NCBI GenBank assembly: GCA_022494885.1
Contig: JAGVSM010003818.1
Coordinates: 728,088 to 792,087, forward strand
Source of the DNA: Micrasema longulum
Taxonomy: Eukaryota > Arthropoda > Insecta > Trichoptera > Brachycentridae
DNA length: 64,000 nucleotides
Reading direction: 5' to 3'
Shown here: in pieces, positions 1 to 10,140 of the stretch
Numbering within the stretch: position 1 is the first letter of the stretch
How the letters are laid out: every line of letters begins with the position of its first letter
Translations under genes and position numbers: made by a program
The notes under the pieces: model-generated
Databases searched by the model: none
What the model was told of the DNA's origin: nothing
Seen by the model: the letters and a program-made list of their open reading frames with translations, nothing else

Positions 1-368
1 GGCTACTCTCAGGAAAAAATCCTAAGGAAATCGAGTGGCGAAAAGTCCGTCTCGTAGTATAGTGATTGGCACTTCTTGCATGCTTGAGGTACCGGATTCA
101 ATTCCTAGGAAGATCGACATTGAATATTTATTTATACACTGCAGTATTTTATTTATATATTTAATTAATTGTACAATAGAGCACAACTGCCAATTATACT
201 CTGCATGTTTGATTAGTGTTCATTTATTTTTTTAAAAGGTTCACAATAGATTTATAAGGTACAAAAATTAGTCCATAAAAAACTATAGTAAACACAGACA
301 GCTGTAACATTAACTGAAATAAAACAGTAGCAAAGTAAAGAAATAAAATATCTACAAATATCACTAAT

Positions 369-1215
369 ATATATTTTTTTTTTTTTACACTTTATATACA
401 TAAAAGGGAAATATTGCCTTAAGGCAATTTCTTCCTACCTACCCAAACCGTTCAGTTTGAGAAAATTACGAGTACCGCGAAACCGTCCAATTTTGCCCAA
501 ACAGTCTAATCTATGATCAACCTTTAAAAAAACATATTTCCATTTGATTTCTATAAATATGGTACCAAATTTACCGAAATCAAATGGAAATATGTTTTTT
601 TAAAGGTTGATCATAGATTAGACTGTTTGGGAAAAATATCCATCCAAGGCAAAATTGGACGGTTTCGCGGTACATGGACATATTTTAACAGAATACAATT
701 TTATATAATAATTTAAAACAAAAATTAACAAAAAATTTTACATTATAATATGAAGAGAGGAGAGGAGAGTTGATAGAATGGAAAAAAGAAGGAGAAAAGA
801 ACAACTCAAACATTTGGGTAGTGACATTTCAATCTTGATTTAAATGTAAATAAAGAAGGGGTGTCTTTAATATTAGTGGGTAGATTACTCCAAAATCATG
901 ATACACGTCACAAAATTATGATAGATAGTAAGAGAGGAAGAGTCTAAAACTGGTAATCCCAGCATGAAAAAGATCCACCTCTCTCGAAGGCTGATCAACA
1001 GACCGATCATGTTCCCTACAGGCATAACCAACGGCAAATTCGTCCTGCATTCAGGAAGAACAAATTAATGGTCTGTGTTGCCTAGCTCTTAAGTAGTTGC
1101 TCGATACAAGCGCGGGAATGTTCCTTACGGCCCGCAAATTTGTGATACCAAGCATACCTAGAAGGAACGATGCTGGGAACTGCAATGTGTAGTATCCATA
1201 CTCTCTCGTGTACAG
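369..1215 (-). mobile_element. Non-LTR retrotransposon 3' fragment, interrupted by a MITE
   Basis: On the minus strand, 1200 to 950 reads as a broken end of an R1/Jockey-type reverse transcriptase ORF: pieces such as NYLRARQHRP and EVDLFHAG align by eye with the better copies at 48180-48306 and 61499-61738. At least one stop and frame changes interrupt it. Below 950 lies a purine-rich 3' UTR (about 690-950). A run of T at 373-386 is the poly(A) tail of a minus-strand insertion, and a perfect 16-nt palindrome sits just before it at 413-428. The MITE at 472-673 splits the UTR. The copy is dead and 5'-truncated. Confidence 0.6.
472..673. mobile_element. Foldback MITE with about 80-bp inverted arms
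   Basis: Positions 472-551 are repeated almost perfectly in inverted orientation at 576-673, with a loop of about 24 bp. The right arm has an extra 18 bp near 632-649. The ends read TA-CCGCGAAACCG and CGGTTTCGCGG-TA, which would fit a TA target duplication of Tc1/mariner type, although GTAC at the edges makes the exact border ambiguous. No coding capacity. Confidence 0.8.
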
Positions 1216-1264
1216 GTAACGAAGAAATTTCTTCTGTATTCCTCCACCATTATGAGTAAGTGGC

Positions 1265-1760
1265 TTCTTTATTTATCATTATTTTTTAAAATTTTATTTA
1301 TTTTAACAAATCATTAACATACATAATTGTATTTTTGTTCCCGCAAAGCCGAAGCTTGCCTGCGGGTTACATTACATTATTTAAAAAAAAATAATAAGCA
1401 AGTACATAGTTTAATAATAAATGAAGAATAAAATATATTTATATGCACACTTAAGTTTCACTTGCTGTTTTTGATAATTTTTTGACAATTTTTTTTTTTT
1501 AATTTAGGTTTTTTCCTCACGATTTTCAGCTGGTATTAAATTATACAGTTTTGGTACTACACTCCCCATTGTTCTATCTCCATAGTAGTTCTTCTGTCGT
1601 GGCACCGTAAGCTGCTGTGCCGATACTTGTCGGGTCACGATCTGGTAGGTTACTTTGGATTTAAAACTGCAATCGAGGAAATGATCTGCCATTATCTTAT
1701 ACTGACACTGTTTGTTAATTGGCAAAACGTCATATTCTACTTTTACTGTTAAAGTCATAT
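1265..1760 (-). mobile_element. Non-LTR retrotransposon 3' end (RT tail plus UTR)
   Basis: The minus-strand frame from 1758 to 1504 ends in a typical ORF2 tail (NYYGDRTMGSVVPKLYNLIP, matching the family pattern of a GDR/VP-x-LYN-x-LP block). The stop is followed by a 3' UTR with a stem-loop at 1340-1366 (CCCGCA/TGCGGG) and T-rich sequence at 1265-1310, the complement of an A-rich tail. Severely 5'-truncated; a dead copy. Confidence 0.65.
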
Positions 1761-1769
1761 TCTTCTTTT

Positions 1770-1835
1770 ACTGGCCCTGGACTGGCACCTGGAAGCGTAA
1801 GATTGATCACCTTGCCTTCCTGCAACATATGATCC
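1770..1835 (+). repeat. Repeat L fragment
   Basis: The block GGACTGGCACC...GAAGCGTAAG followed by GATCACCTTGCCTTC and GATCCAGATACGCTGCA recurs, in either orientation, at 20110-20215, 21375-21465, 45000-45110 and 59490-59530. It is an interspersed repeat of unknown class. 1840-2250 holds nothing I recognise. Confidence 0.6.
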
Positions 1836-2257
1836 AGATACGCTGCAGTGAGAGTACTAATACAGTTCGAATGCAAATAATGATAATGATAAATTGTACC
1901 ATTATGTAGTGTCAGCATCTTGAGTCAAAGTATAGGTATTTATGGGTATTATCCTAGTTATTTGTATGTGTAGTTATTGTTTCTCTGTTGTGCGGGGTAA
2001 TTAGGTAGGCCAAGTCGCATTAATAATTGTTGACGAACGTTAATTGGCATCAAAATACGAACGACTTCCTTCAAAATGGTCCACTATGTTAGACGTGTCC
2101 ATTTATTAAATTGATAGACAAAGTTGATTGAGATAACAAAAATTCTGTGTTTTTTTAAGTAATTGAGTCCTACGCGTATTAAAATTGTGATATTTTTCTC
2201 AACGTGTTGCAGAATCTTTATTGATAAAAAAAAAATATTTTTGTCTATTTTATCCTT

Positions 2258-2698
2258 AACAATATTTTGAGTTTGTCTAAATTTTTGTAAACAAGGACTG
2301 GATTCAACTCCCTGGGGAGCTGTAAACATTAACATATTACAACAGAGATGAAAAACATTTTAGAGAAGGTAATATAGAAGTCTAGGCATTTACAGGGCTT
2401 ATGACCTGTCATTGGCTGGTTTAAGTGGCCACTTTACACACTGTAACATTCACCATTCTGCCCATGTTTGAACATCCACATTTCCTCAACTCTTACATCT
2501 GTTGACTTGTTACACAGTGTGTAAAGTGGCCACTTAAACCAGCCTATGACAGGTCATAAGCCCTGTAAATGCCTAGACTTCCATATTCCCTTCTCGAAAA
2601 TGTTTTCCCTCTCTGTTGAAATAAATAAAAATATGAACAACTCCCTAGGGAGGAAATTCAGCCAGTCTGCAAGCATTTGGACATACTCAAACATTGTT
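2258..2698. mobile_element. Complete MITE-A (441 bp, very long TIRs)
   Basis: The two halves are inverted copies of each other. The outer ends (AACAATATTTTGAGTTTGTC and GACATACTCAAACATTGTT) pair, the middle segments around 2290-2420 and 2520-2660 pair, and the central loop is about 2450-2515. Signature inner motifs are AAGTCTAGGCATTTACAGGG and AAGTGGCCACTTTACACA. It is non-coding. Partial copies lie at 4951-5142, 11011-11075, 16471-16528, 22131-22198, 28379-28521, 31420-31540, 35218-35336 and 59600-59662, so this is the most abundant MITE family in the window. Confidence 0.85.
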
Positions 2699-2703
2699 GA
2701 ACT

Positions 2704-3025
2704 ATGAAATATGTTTAGTGTAAAAACACCCTTTTAAATAAATATTTCATATCAAACATGTCTGGAATCGAACCCGAGACCTCTCGCATGATAGGCAAAC
2801 GCGCTGACCATCACACCACGACAAATGAGAACTATTTAAAATTTTAATGAAGTAAGGAACGCGGACTAAATTTTCGGGGTCATTCATTGGTTGCATTCGA
2901 TCATATGACGTCGAGGCGACAAGTCGGTAGAACATACCGAGGTAGATGGAGACAGTATAGATCGACTTCAGATATATAGTACAGATGAGGATAGCGTTCA
3001 TAATCGCGGCACTGGAGAAATGCAA
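2704..3025 (-). mobile_element. tRNA-derived SINE-1 plus repeat N body
   Basis: On the minus strand 2822-2758 looks like a tRNA-derived head: GTGGTGTGATGGTCAGCGCG (A-box region) and GGGTTCGATTCC (B box). It is followed by a short tail with ACCCTTTTAAATAAA complement at 2727-2745. Next to the head, 2823-3025 is repeat N, present again at 12392-12600 and partly at 28620-28685. Related SINE heads: 20275-20335, 45222-45285, 48553-48612, 52985-53050. Confidence 0.7.
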
Positions 3026-3519
3026 TTATGAACTTAAAATTTGCACAAAACTCACGAACATTTTATGTCACCAATTCTTGAAGTGTCTCCATACAAAGTG
3101 TAACTATCCTCTGGCACAATTCGTCATATGCATTCCCAACTAAACCAGTTCTAAAGGCAGCGATTCGTGTGCCCACATGCCGAGAGAATATCTACTTATA
3201 CGTGTTATTAAAACCGCATTCTTAAATACACACGAATATCGGAATTGGTACATTGATCTGTGTTAGTAGTGTCGTGTTAGTAAGCTGTTTTAATTCAGTT
3301 TTAACAGTAAATACGGAGCGTCTTTTGTTTTCTGACGACCCAGTTTTGAACTTTACACTAAAGTCGATTAATTTCAACTTAAACGTTGAATTAATAATAG
3401 TTTATAATATGATCTTAGAGTCAGGTTTCGATTCATTATGGTCGTGCGAGTACGTGGCTGATTCAATGATAAATTAAATAGCGGGAAAAACGTAATTAAA
3501 AATCAACCATGTTGCATTT
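3026..3519. other. Unassigned AT-rich sequence
   Basis: I see no recognisable gene or repeat here. A 74-codon open frame at 3253-3477 has no recognisable motif and no supporting splice or codon signal. Confidence 0.4.
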
Positions 3520-3665
3520 TATTTATTTATTTATTTTAAGAAAACAACAGCTATCACTACAAAAAAACAGAATATTTACAAATAAACCAAAATTAAATGC
3601 CAATTATAGTTTTCTGTATTTAACTAAATACTACGCCAAAAAAAGCATACTTGTGTAAGGTCACT
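3520..3665 (-). repeat. 3' end of a non-LTR element (minus strand)
   Basis: The T-rich run with TTTATTTATTTATTTTAAG at 3518-3540, followed by AAAACAACAGCTATCACTAC and the next 120 bp, is the inverted copy of 6610-6735. That copy ends in AATAAATAAATAAAT. Both are therefore 3' UTR ends of one retroelement family. 3666-3833 is unassigned. Confidence 0.6.
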
Positions 3666-3833
3666 AAATTAAATGCCAATTTTTTTTCTTCTTACTTTCT
3701 TTTTAAAGAAACAAAAATCTCATCGCCAACGGATCCACACGGAGTAAACCCCAGATTTGAGTCGGTAAGTTGGCTGTAGTCGATAAACATTTATTGCATA
3801 AATAAGTGTACATGCAGGGAATCTACATATATA

Positions 3834-4689
3834 TCGTGGGCACACAAGAGAAATTGACCAAGTGACAAAATCAATAATGTTCAGGGGAGCCATTTTAGTG
3901 TTTTTCTAGAGTTCAATTGCTTCTCAAAGATCAGATTTTTCAAGTAGGTGGTTGGTAATTTTACATTATATGAACGGTACTTTCAACTTAAATTTAAAGT
4001 ATAAACGTATTTCAAAAACATTATCACTTTTATATAAATAACAACTGAAAAACTTAGTCAATTTTGCCTGTAAAATTTGTCATGAAATTTTGCTGATAAT
4101 CATTTTTGTTTCGTTCATTAAGGGAAGTAGTATTTTATTTATTTTATTTTATTTTACAACTATAAATTATGTTTTTGGGACTTCTCATTTCAATAATCCA
4201 TTTTTTAATATTTATAAAAATTAAATAAGCACAGACATATAAAATAAATGAAAAAGAACAAATAATTAAGAAGTGTTACGTAATAATCTAAAGAATCTAT
4301 TTAATCAATTAACTTTTTATAAAAAAAAAACCATATCTGTCAAATACAAAACGTAAAAACGTATACTAACTTACTCCTAACCTAACTCTAACTAACTCTT
4401 CAGTGGTGACATCTACCTACAAGTAAAATTGACTAACTGTTACTTGGTCAATTCTTTGGATCTTAAATTTAATAATAAAAGCGAATATGTGTGTTGGTCA
4501 GTTTTACTTATCAAAAATCTGTGAGCTTCTATCAAATGGTCACATATTTTAAAAACTAAAATTTTTTTGGAGTTTCGGATCGACTAGGCATTTTTACCAG
4601 TTAAGCATTATGCTTATATGATGTCAAAATTTTATTAATCTCAATTTCGTCATTTTTGCAAATGGTCACTTTTACTTGTATAACCACGA
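3834..4689 (-). mobile_element. TE-B copy 1: complete 856-bp TIR transposon, non-coding
   Basis: It begins TA-TCGTGG...ACAAG and ends with the inverted CTTGT...CCACGA-TA. The terminal ~40 bp are imperfect inverted repeats sharing a GACCA block, and TA flanks both sides. The whole element occurs again in opposite orientation at 55961-56803 and aligns along its entire length, so both ends are well defined. No long ORF. TA target and TIRs suggest a Tc1/mariner-type non-autonomous element, but the transposase source is unknown. Confidence 0.85.
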
Positions 4690-4950
4690 TATATAAAACT
4701 AGTTAATTAGAAAATGAAAACGGAGCGTCCTCTAGTAAGAAAAGTCTCCATCTAGCATGGCTCAGCCTGTTCTAAGTTGGAGTTTTTTTTAGAGACATGA
4801 AAATATATATATAAAAAAATATAAATTTTGTACAGTTAGATTAAATAATTATCATTATTTGCAATTAAGGCTCTAGCATTTTCTTTATAGTTGTTTAGAG
4901 TGAGAAAATATATGATATCGATTTCAGAAAAAAAAAATTGTAGATATGAA

Positions 4951-5142
4951 CTGGATTCTCAGCCCCCTGGGGAGCTATTAAAATTAACATACTACAACAG
5001 ACGTGAAGAACATTTTAGAGAATAAATGTTACACAGCGTGTAAAGTGGCCACTTAAACCAGCCAACGACATGATAAGCCCTGTAGATGCCTAGACTTCTA
5101 TAGTTCCTTCTCTAAAATGTTCTCTATCTCTGTTGTAGTATG
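4951..5142. mobile_element. MITE-A, shortened copy
   Basis: Both outer arms are present (CCCCCTGGGGAGC, CAACAGACGTGAAGAACATT and the inverted TTCTCTAAAATGTTCTCTAT), but most of the left inner arm is deleted. AAGTGGCCACTTAAACCAGC and GCCTAGACTTC identify the family. Confidence 0.75.
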
Positions 5143-5185
5143 TTGAAAAAATTGTTATAAAAATGTAAGATTCTGGGAAAAGATT

Positions 5186-5300
5186 TTTTATTTATTTATT
5201 CATTCAAAATTACTCTCGTTTAAATATAAGTGAACTTATTAAGGCTTTTTAGGCTGTGCCCGTGTCAAGCCATAATAATTATCAATAAAAAATACATAAT
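5186..5300 (-). repeat. Non-LTR 3' end with terminal stem-loop
   Basis: The T-rich TTTATTTATTTATTC is followed on the plus strand by a GC-richer stem-loop at 5243-5271 (GGCTT...AAGCC). This is the mirror of the 3' UTR organisation seen in other minus-strand retroelement ends in this window. Confidence 0.45.
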
Positions 5301-6399
5301 AAAATTTATTAAATTCAAATATAATGACATGTGACGCAATATAATAACAATGCAGGGAAAAAAGGTATAAGTATGAGTATAAAATTCCAAAGAATACAAT
5401 TTAAAAAAGATAATCAGACATATATATTAAAATGTATATTATAAATTATATCGACTGAGATTCATACATAATCAAATATACAAAATAACAGTATCATTGA
5501 AATCAACAAAATAAAAGTATAATAGTTAATTTTATTTTATTTATTTTTATTTTCTTTTATTCAGGAAACATACAGTACAGTTACAAAGTTTAATATTTTA
5601 CACAATTAGACTTAATTCTAATGGACCAGTGAAGTTTCCATATTATAAAGCAATTATATGTAAGGTTAAATATGAAAGTATAAAAAAGAAAAGGAAAAAG
5701 AAAAACATAAATGAAAGCTGTTTAAAAATTAAAATTTAAGTGAAAAAAGATATTTTAAAGTTTGTAGTTTGTAGTGAGTATTTACAAATGGAAATAATAT
5801 TAAAAACGAAGAAAATTTGTAAGAGTAATTAAAAATTAAGAATTGAAATAAAGAATGAAAAACATGCTCAGATGTAAAAATAAAATAAAATAGTAATAAC
5901 ATTTTTTAAAAAAAAAGGAAAAACATAAATATACACATATTTATTTTTGGGATTCAAAGAAACAATGAGAAGAATCTTTAAGTGAAATATAAGACAATAA
6001 ATTTAGGTCAATTTAAAAAACATCTTCAAATAAAATGACACATTATAGTAAGAGCATTAATATATTGATTTTATTTACATAGATAATATAAGTAATTAAA
6101 AGTAGTTTAAAAGTATAAAAACATGCCAATGCAGCAGAGAAAAAAGAAAAAATAAATATAGTAGTATTGAAAATAAACAAAATAATAGTATTATTGACAT
6201 CAATAGAAAAAGAATATATAAAAACATCATTGAAATGATAATTATAACACGTTTTTTGCTGAAATATATATATACATATATTTCCTCACTTTAAACAAAT
6301 TTAAAGAAAATGCTAGAACCCTAAATAAAATTAATAATTATAATTAAATCAAACAGTACCTACCTAATATTTTATGTTTTTGTATACTTTGATATTGTA

Positions 6400-6735
6400 A
6401 TTATTTTCTCTTGTTTGAAAGAAGAAAGAAGGGAGGACTGATAGCTCCGTATTACTTCGTATGGATCCGCCGGCGAAAGCATTTTTAAGTCCGAGTAAAC
6501 AAAATATTTTTTTATTATTTAATTATTATTGTAATATTTTTTTTATTTTATACGCGTGGAATGACGCGGAGTGGCTATTTCAATGTACGCTTTTTTCTTC
6601 TTTTTTTGACATTGTATTTAGTAATGTATAGAAAACTATAAATGGCCTATAATTTTGGTTTATTTGTAAATATTTTTTTTGTTGTAATGGCTGTTGTTTT
6701 CTTTTAATAAATAAAATAAATAAATAAATAATTGA
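6400..6735 (+). repeat. Non-LTR 3' UTR ending in (AAAT)n
   Basis: 6610-6735 is the inverted partner of 3520-3650 and ends in an AATA/AAAT repeat tail at 6704-6733. The stretch with GTATGGATCCGCCGGCG at 6458-6475 also resembles 3727-3745 in inverse orientation. No coding sequence is left. 6736-7020 is AT-rich and unassigned. Confidence 0.55.
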
Positions 6736-7029
6736 GATATGTTTTCTAGAAACTCACCCAAAACTATACTATAGTAAGAAATAGGAGTAATAAATAATAT
6801 TAATTACTAAATTAAATAATACAAAAATATATAATGAAAAATCGTAAAAATATCAAGATATATAAAAAGTAAATAAAAGTAAAAGTATGGAAGAAAGGAA
6901 ATCAGATTCGTCAATTTTTGCTGATTGCTAATCTCCAACTTTAATATACAATACAAAATGATCCTAAAGATACTAATATAATACAAAAGATACATTCTTA
7001 TTTGTGCTTGATATATGATAATAAAACAA

Positions 7030-7200
7030 TTTTATTGTTGCGCCGAGTTGTGCGTTTAGTTGAGGGATACGAATAATCTTTATTTTCTCAAGAAGCTGAG
7101 GCGATCTAAGTCGTTATTGACTATTTTGTAAAGGAAGCTGTTATCGATTGTGTGATGTAGTGCAACGTCTTTAAAGTTATTAAAACGTATATTTAATAGA
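7030..7200 (-). pseudogene. Possible non-LTR ORF2 tail remnant
   Basis: The minus strand reads IDNSFLYKIVNNDLDRLSFLRK and then a stop. It resembles the last residues of R1/Jockey-type ORF2 proteins only loosely. It is short and without catalytic motifs, so this is a weak call. 7201-7725 shows nothing recognisable. Confidence 0.3.
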
Positions 7201-7725
7201 TAGTTGGTGCTTCAAAAAAAAAAATTAATCCTTTTTTAGGTAAGAAAACTTAACGGCCATGATGCTGATATCGTGTCAGTGCAATGTCGAAGAACCTTTA
7301 AAATTATTTATTTGTTGAAATTATACGTACAGTTTCTAAAATCTTTTGGTCTGGTTGCTTCCTTTGGTGACTTGAGGCTGAAGGTCGACTACTAGATAAG
7401 TGAAAGTAATATATTTTAAACAATACACACCTCTTACTATTCTTGATAACTACGGGCAAGTTTAAAACTACTATATTCTGTAAAATCCTTAATAAACCGT
7501 AAGTAATTCGATCTTCGGATAAAAGTTTAACAATTCCACGAATTTAAACACTTCTGGCGTGCCTGTTAAAAATGCCGCATTGTACTTTGGAGATTTATTT
7601 ATCTCTATAACGGAACACGCCAGTGGCGAATGGTGATTTTATTTACAGGTAAGCTATAAAAAAAATCATATATTTGTACCTACATAGGAGGTACATAATA
7701 TAATGTTCTGTGTGATACAACAACT

Positions 7726-7986
7726 CGGTAGTCAGATGGCAGAAGGGACCATCTGTATTTTTGTCTATGTTTTAGTTTTCAAAAGTTTTAATTAATATTT
7801 CAGTAAATGCACGCAGCAAAAGAATAAAAAAATCAGCGTCATTTAGAATGGTATTTTTTTATTGAAAAACAACACTAAAATATTTTAGTTTGTGGATTTG
7901 TGTAAAGTTTTGAAATTGAGACGAATTTCAGCTCTCCTGAACATTTTTGAAAATTACAGATGGTCCCTTCTGCCATCTGACTACCG
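7726..7986 (+). mobile_element. TE-D copy 1: 261-bp TIR element with 4-bp target duplication
   Basis: The termini CGGTAGTCAGATGGCAGAAG and its inverted complement at 7967-7986 form ~32-bp nearly perfect TIRs (one substitution). AACT lies directly before the left end and directly after the right end. A second copy in opposite orientation at 42674-42926 is flanked by TATT on both sides. The interior is AT-rich and non-coding. Confidence 0.85.
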
Positions 7987-7989
7987 AAC

Positions 7990-8640
7990 TCTCATCCATG
8001 AAATCAACTCAAACGATGCGACTTCGTGATATATTATATTATATAGATATATTATCCATTAATTAAATATATAATTCATTAAAAAATAAATGAAAAATAC
8101 TACTATGAATTCAGTCGTTATTAGGTATTCAATTGAAATGTCAACTGGCCGCATTGATTTAGTAATTAATAGTACTAAAAACGGCCGCGTGGAGCGCTAT
8201 ATGTCCTGCAATGTGACGCATGAAAGTAATTATGGTCTTATGTCAAAAGTACCATCTCAAAGAAAAATAGTCCTTAAGAAATAATGTTTGAAATACTGTT
8301 TTCCAATTCAAGAATCTTCAAATAATTTGTGTATTCTGCAAGTTAAATCTAGGAGAATCACCGGGTTAATACTCGTACATTCAAAATATAGTATACTTGT
8401 TTGTATGAAAAAATAAGCTGGAATAATCGGCTAGTTTCTTGGCTCACCGCAGGTGCTGGGCGCTCTTTATTAGAATTTATATTTATATTAGGACAAAAAT
8501 ACAAACGATGGAAATTATTTAAAATAAATGTTAATTATTTATTTGTTTTTCTGTTAATAAAGTTACAATAAAATATTACTATGGTTAGTCAAATATAATG
8601 GTAAGCTGCGCATAATCGCTTCTATACACGGTTCGCCCCT
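7990..8640. other. Unassigned sequence
   Basis: A 64-codon frame at 8090-8284 starts MKNTTMNSVVIRYSIEM and has no recognisable domain. Nothing else is supported here. Confidence 0.35.
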
Positions 8641-8659
8641 GGCACACGCCAATGTAGCA

Positions 8660-8880
8660 AGTTTAGTATTGATCGCTATACCCGCTCAATCTTTCGTGGG
8701 TTCTTTTTGTCGAAGGCAACTCGGGTAAGGTCACGGGGTTTACTTCCTCCGCGTTCGCCTGTACATTCGCTTCTAGCGAGGAAATGGCCAATTCACGACG
8801 CTCCAGAATATAAAGCACCTTTGATTCAATCTTTCCATTCCGAAATTCATTTTGTGGCTTCATTGAACTTGCGAGCACGG
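8660..8880 (-). pseudogene. Possible BEL/Pao-like gag remnant
   Basis: The minus-strand frame contains YILERRELAISSLEANVQ followed by TLPELPSTKRTHER. This loosely recalls the part of BEL/Pao gag polyproteins where a helix with an LE-x-R-E motif is followed by a charged linker. The block is GC-richer than its surroundings, consistent with former coding DNA. The similarity is by memory of the family pattern only and could be wrong. Confidence 0.3.
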
Positions 8881-8962
8881 AAAACGGTATTGATGACTAT
8901 AAATGATTGAAATAATACGGATTTAATAATATACGGTGGCATAGAAATTTAATGAATAGATT

Positions 8963-9430
8963 TGAACATAGTTTTTCTGTCAGTCTCGCAGATGCCTCCC
9001 CGATATTGTGCGAAAATACAACTGCGTGTCGAAGTGATTACGCCTAACTAAAATTAACAAATTCGAAGTTTCGTTGTCCCGTTTCTACACCCGAAAACTG
9101 AACCGATTTTGTTTTTTTTTTTGAGAATGAAATTTTCCGTATCGGGACATTTGCTGTTTTTCAAAATTGTTTATCGTATTTTTTTACCGCACGTCCGAAT
9201 ACGGCAGATAAAACTGGGCCCTTTTTTTGAATTTTTGGATGGTTCTAGCTCCCAAAAATAATTAAAAAAAACAAAAAAATCGTAAATATCCAAATATTTG
9301 TAAAAAAAATCACTGATCTAGTGCCATAATCCAGGGAGAAAATACGAGAATACGTTTTTATGAAGAAAGGTCAGACCGCGTTTCAAGCTTCATTTCAATA
9401 CCCGTCGTTGTTTAATTTTTTACTATTAAT
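8963..9430 (+). repeat. Repeat Q, longest copy
   Basis: It starts near GTCAGTCTCGCAGATGCC and includes TTTTTGGATGGTTCTAGCTC and ATAATCCAGGGAGAAAATAC. Further copies lie at 23771-24050, 47430-47705 and, inverted, at 54130-54478; a short piece is at 59345-59400. In this copy and in the 24-kb copy Q runs directly into an RTE 3' half, while at 47 and 54 kb it does not. Class unknown. Confidence 0.7.
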
Positions 9431-9479
9431 TATTTATTTTTTTACTATTTTATTTAAACCTTATTTCAAATTTATGTTA

Positions 9480-10140
9480 TAATTATAAGTATACGGTGAA
9501 CAAGTACAATAATTTGTGGATCTAGGAAGCATGTTTTCAAGAGATGGAAGAGTAGAAAAATATGTTGAAAGGAGAGTGAATGCGGGCAGTAAAATGAACG
9601 GCGCACTGAGCTAATTGCTGATAAAAATGTGTCAACCGAAGCTAAACTGGCAGTGCACAACGGAGTTTAGACACTTATGTATGGAAGTGAAACATGGAAC
9701 TGGCAGAGGAGGGATGAAAGCTGAATGAACGCGGTTGAAACGCGATCTCTTAGACGAATGTGTGGGAAATGACAGGGTTACGAATGATGAAATCAGGCGA
9801 GAGTGTAAATCTGAGTCAAGTATAATTGATAAGATTAAGAAAGGATCTCTGAGATGGTTTGGTCACGTAGAACGAAAGGACGACGAAATAATGGTAAAAC
9901 AAGTATATATGGCGAAAATGAACGGTAACGTGGGACGAGGACGACCGAGGAAGACGTGGCATGATCAGATAAACCAAAATCTTAAGTCTGGCCGTGTCAA
10001 AAGCAGACAGAGCCGAAGGGCATGTATGACAAGATGTATGAATTTGGAAGAAGCTAGGAATGTAAGCCAAGATGGACGTGTGTGGCGGTCCATTCTCTCT
10101 GCCTACCCCTACGGAGAAATGGCGTGATGGTAGTAGTAGT
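9480..10140 (+). pseudogene. RTE-type non-LTR retrotransposon, ORF2 C-terminus
   Basis: The 130-codon frame at 9735-10127 reads through the hallmark C-terminal block of RTE-clade polyproteins: SLRWFGHVERKDD, then GRGRPRKTWHDQI, then a cysteine-containing region and VWRSILSAYPYGEMA at the end. Upstream, 9500-9735 encodes earlier RT-tail sequence (YGSETWNWQRRD) but has frameshifts. Compared with the copy at 23455-23770 it lacks a few bases at about 9610 and 8 bases at about 9767, so it cannot encode a working protein. It ends in a GATGGTAGTAGTAGTA tail typical of microsatellite-like RTE tails. The same deletions recur in the copy at 24120-24790. Confidence 0.8.

Larger units (their letters stand above)
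4833..6356. mobile_element. TE-C: ~1.5-kb TIR element carrying nested repeats
   Basis: About 80 bp at 4833-4915 (starting CAGTTAGATTAAATAATT, with a TCTAGCATTTTCTTTA block) are repeated inverted at 6275-6356. TA precedes the left end and follows the right end. Inside are a MITE-A remnant (4951-5142), a minus-strand non-LTR 3' end (5186-5300) and long AT-rich sequence (5300-6250) with a further T-rich start at 5526-5560. No transposase frame survives. Confidence 0.6.

Noticed and set aside
2758..2822. tRNA gene on the minus strand
   Set aside because: The same head occurs at 20.3, 45.2 and 48.6 kb with the same tail, and no clean cloverleaf can be drawn.
4374..4402. Telomere-like CCTAA repeats
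   Set aside because: Only two or three imperfect units, and they are part of TE-B (the same position in the copy at 56.2 kb).
9735..10127. 130-codon frame as a host gene
   Set aside because: It is the RTE ORF2 end, repeated at 24385-24777 with the same disabling deletions upstream.
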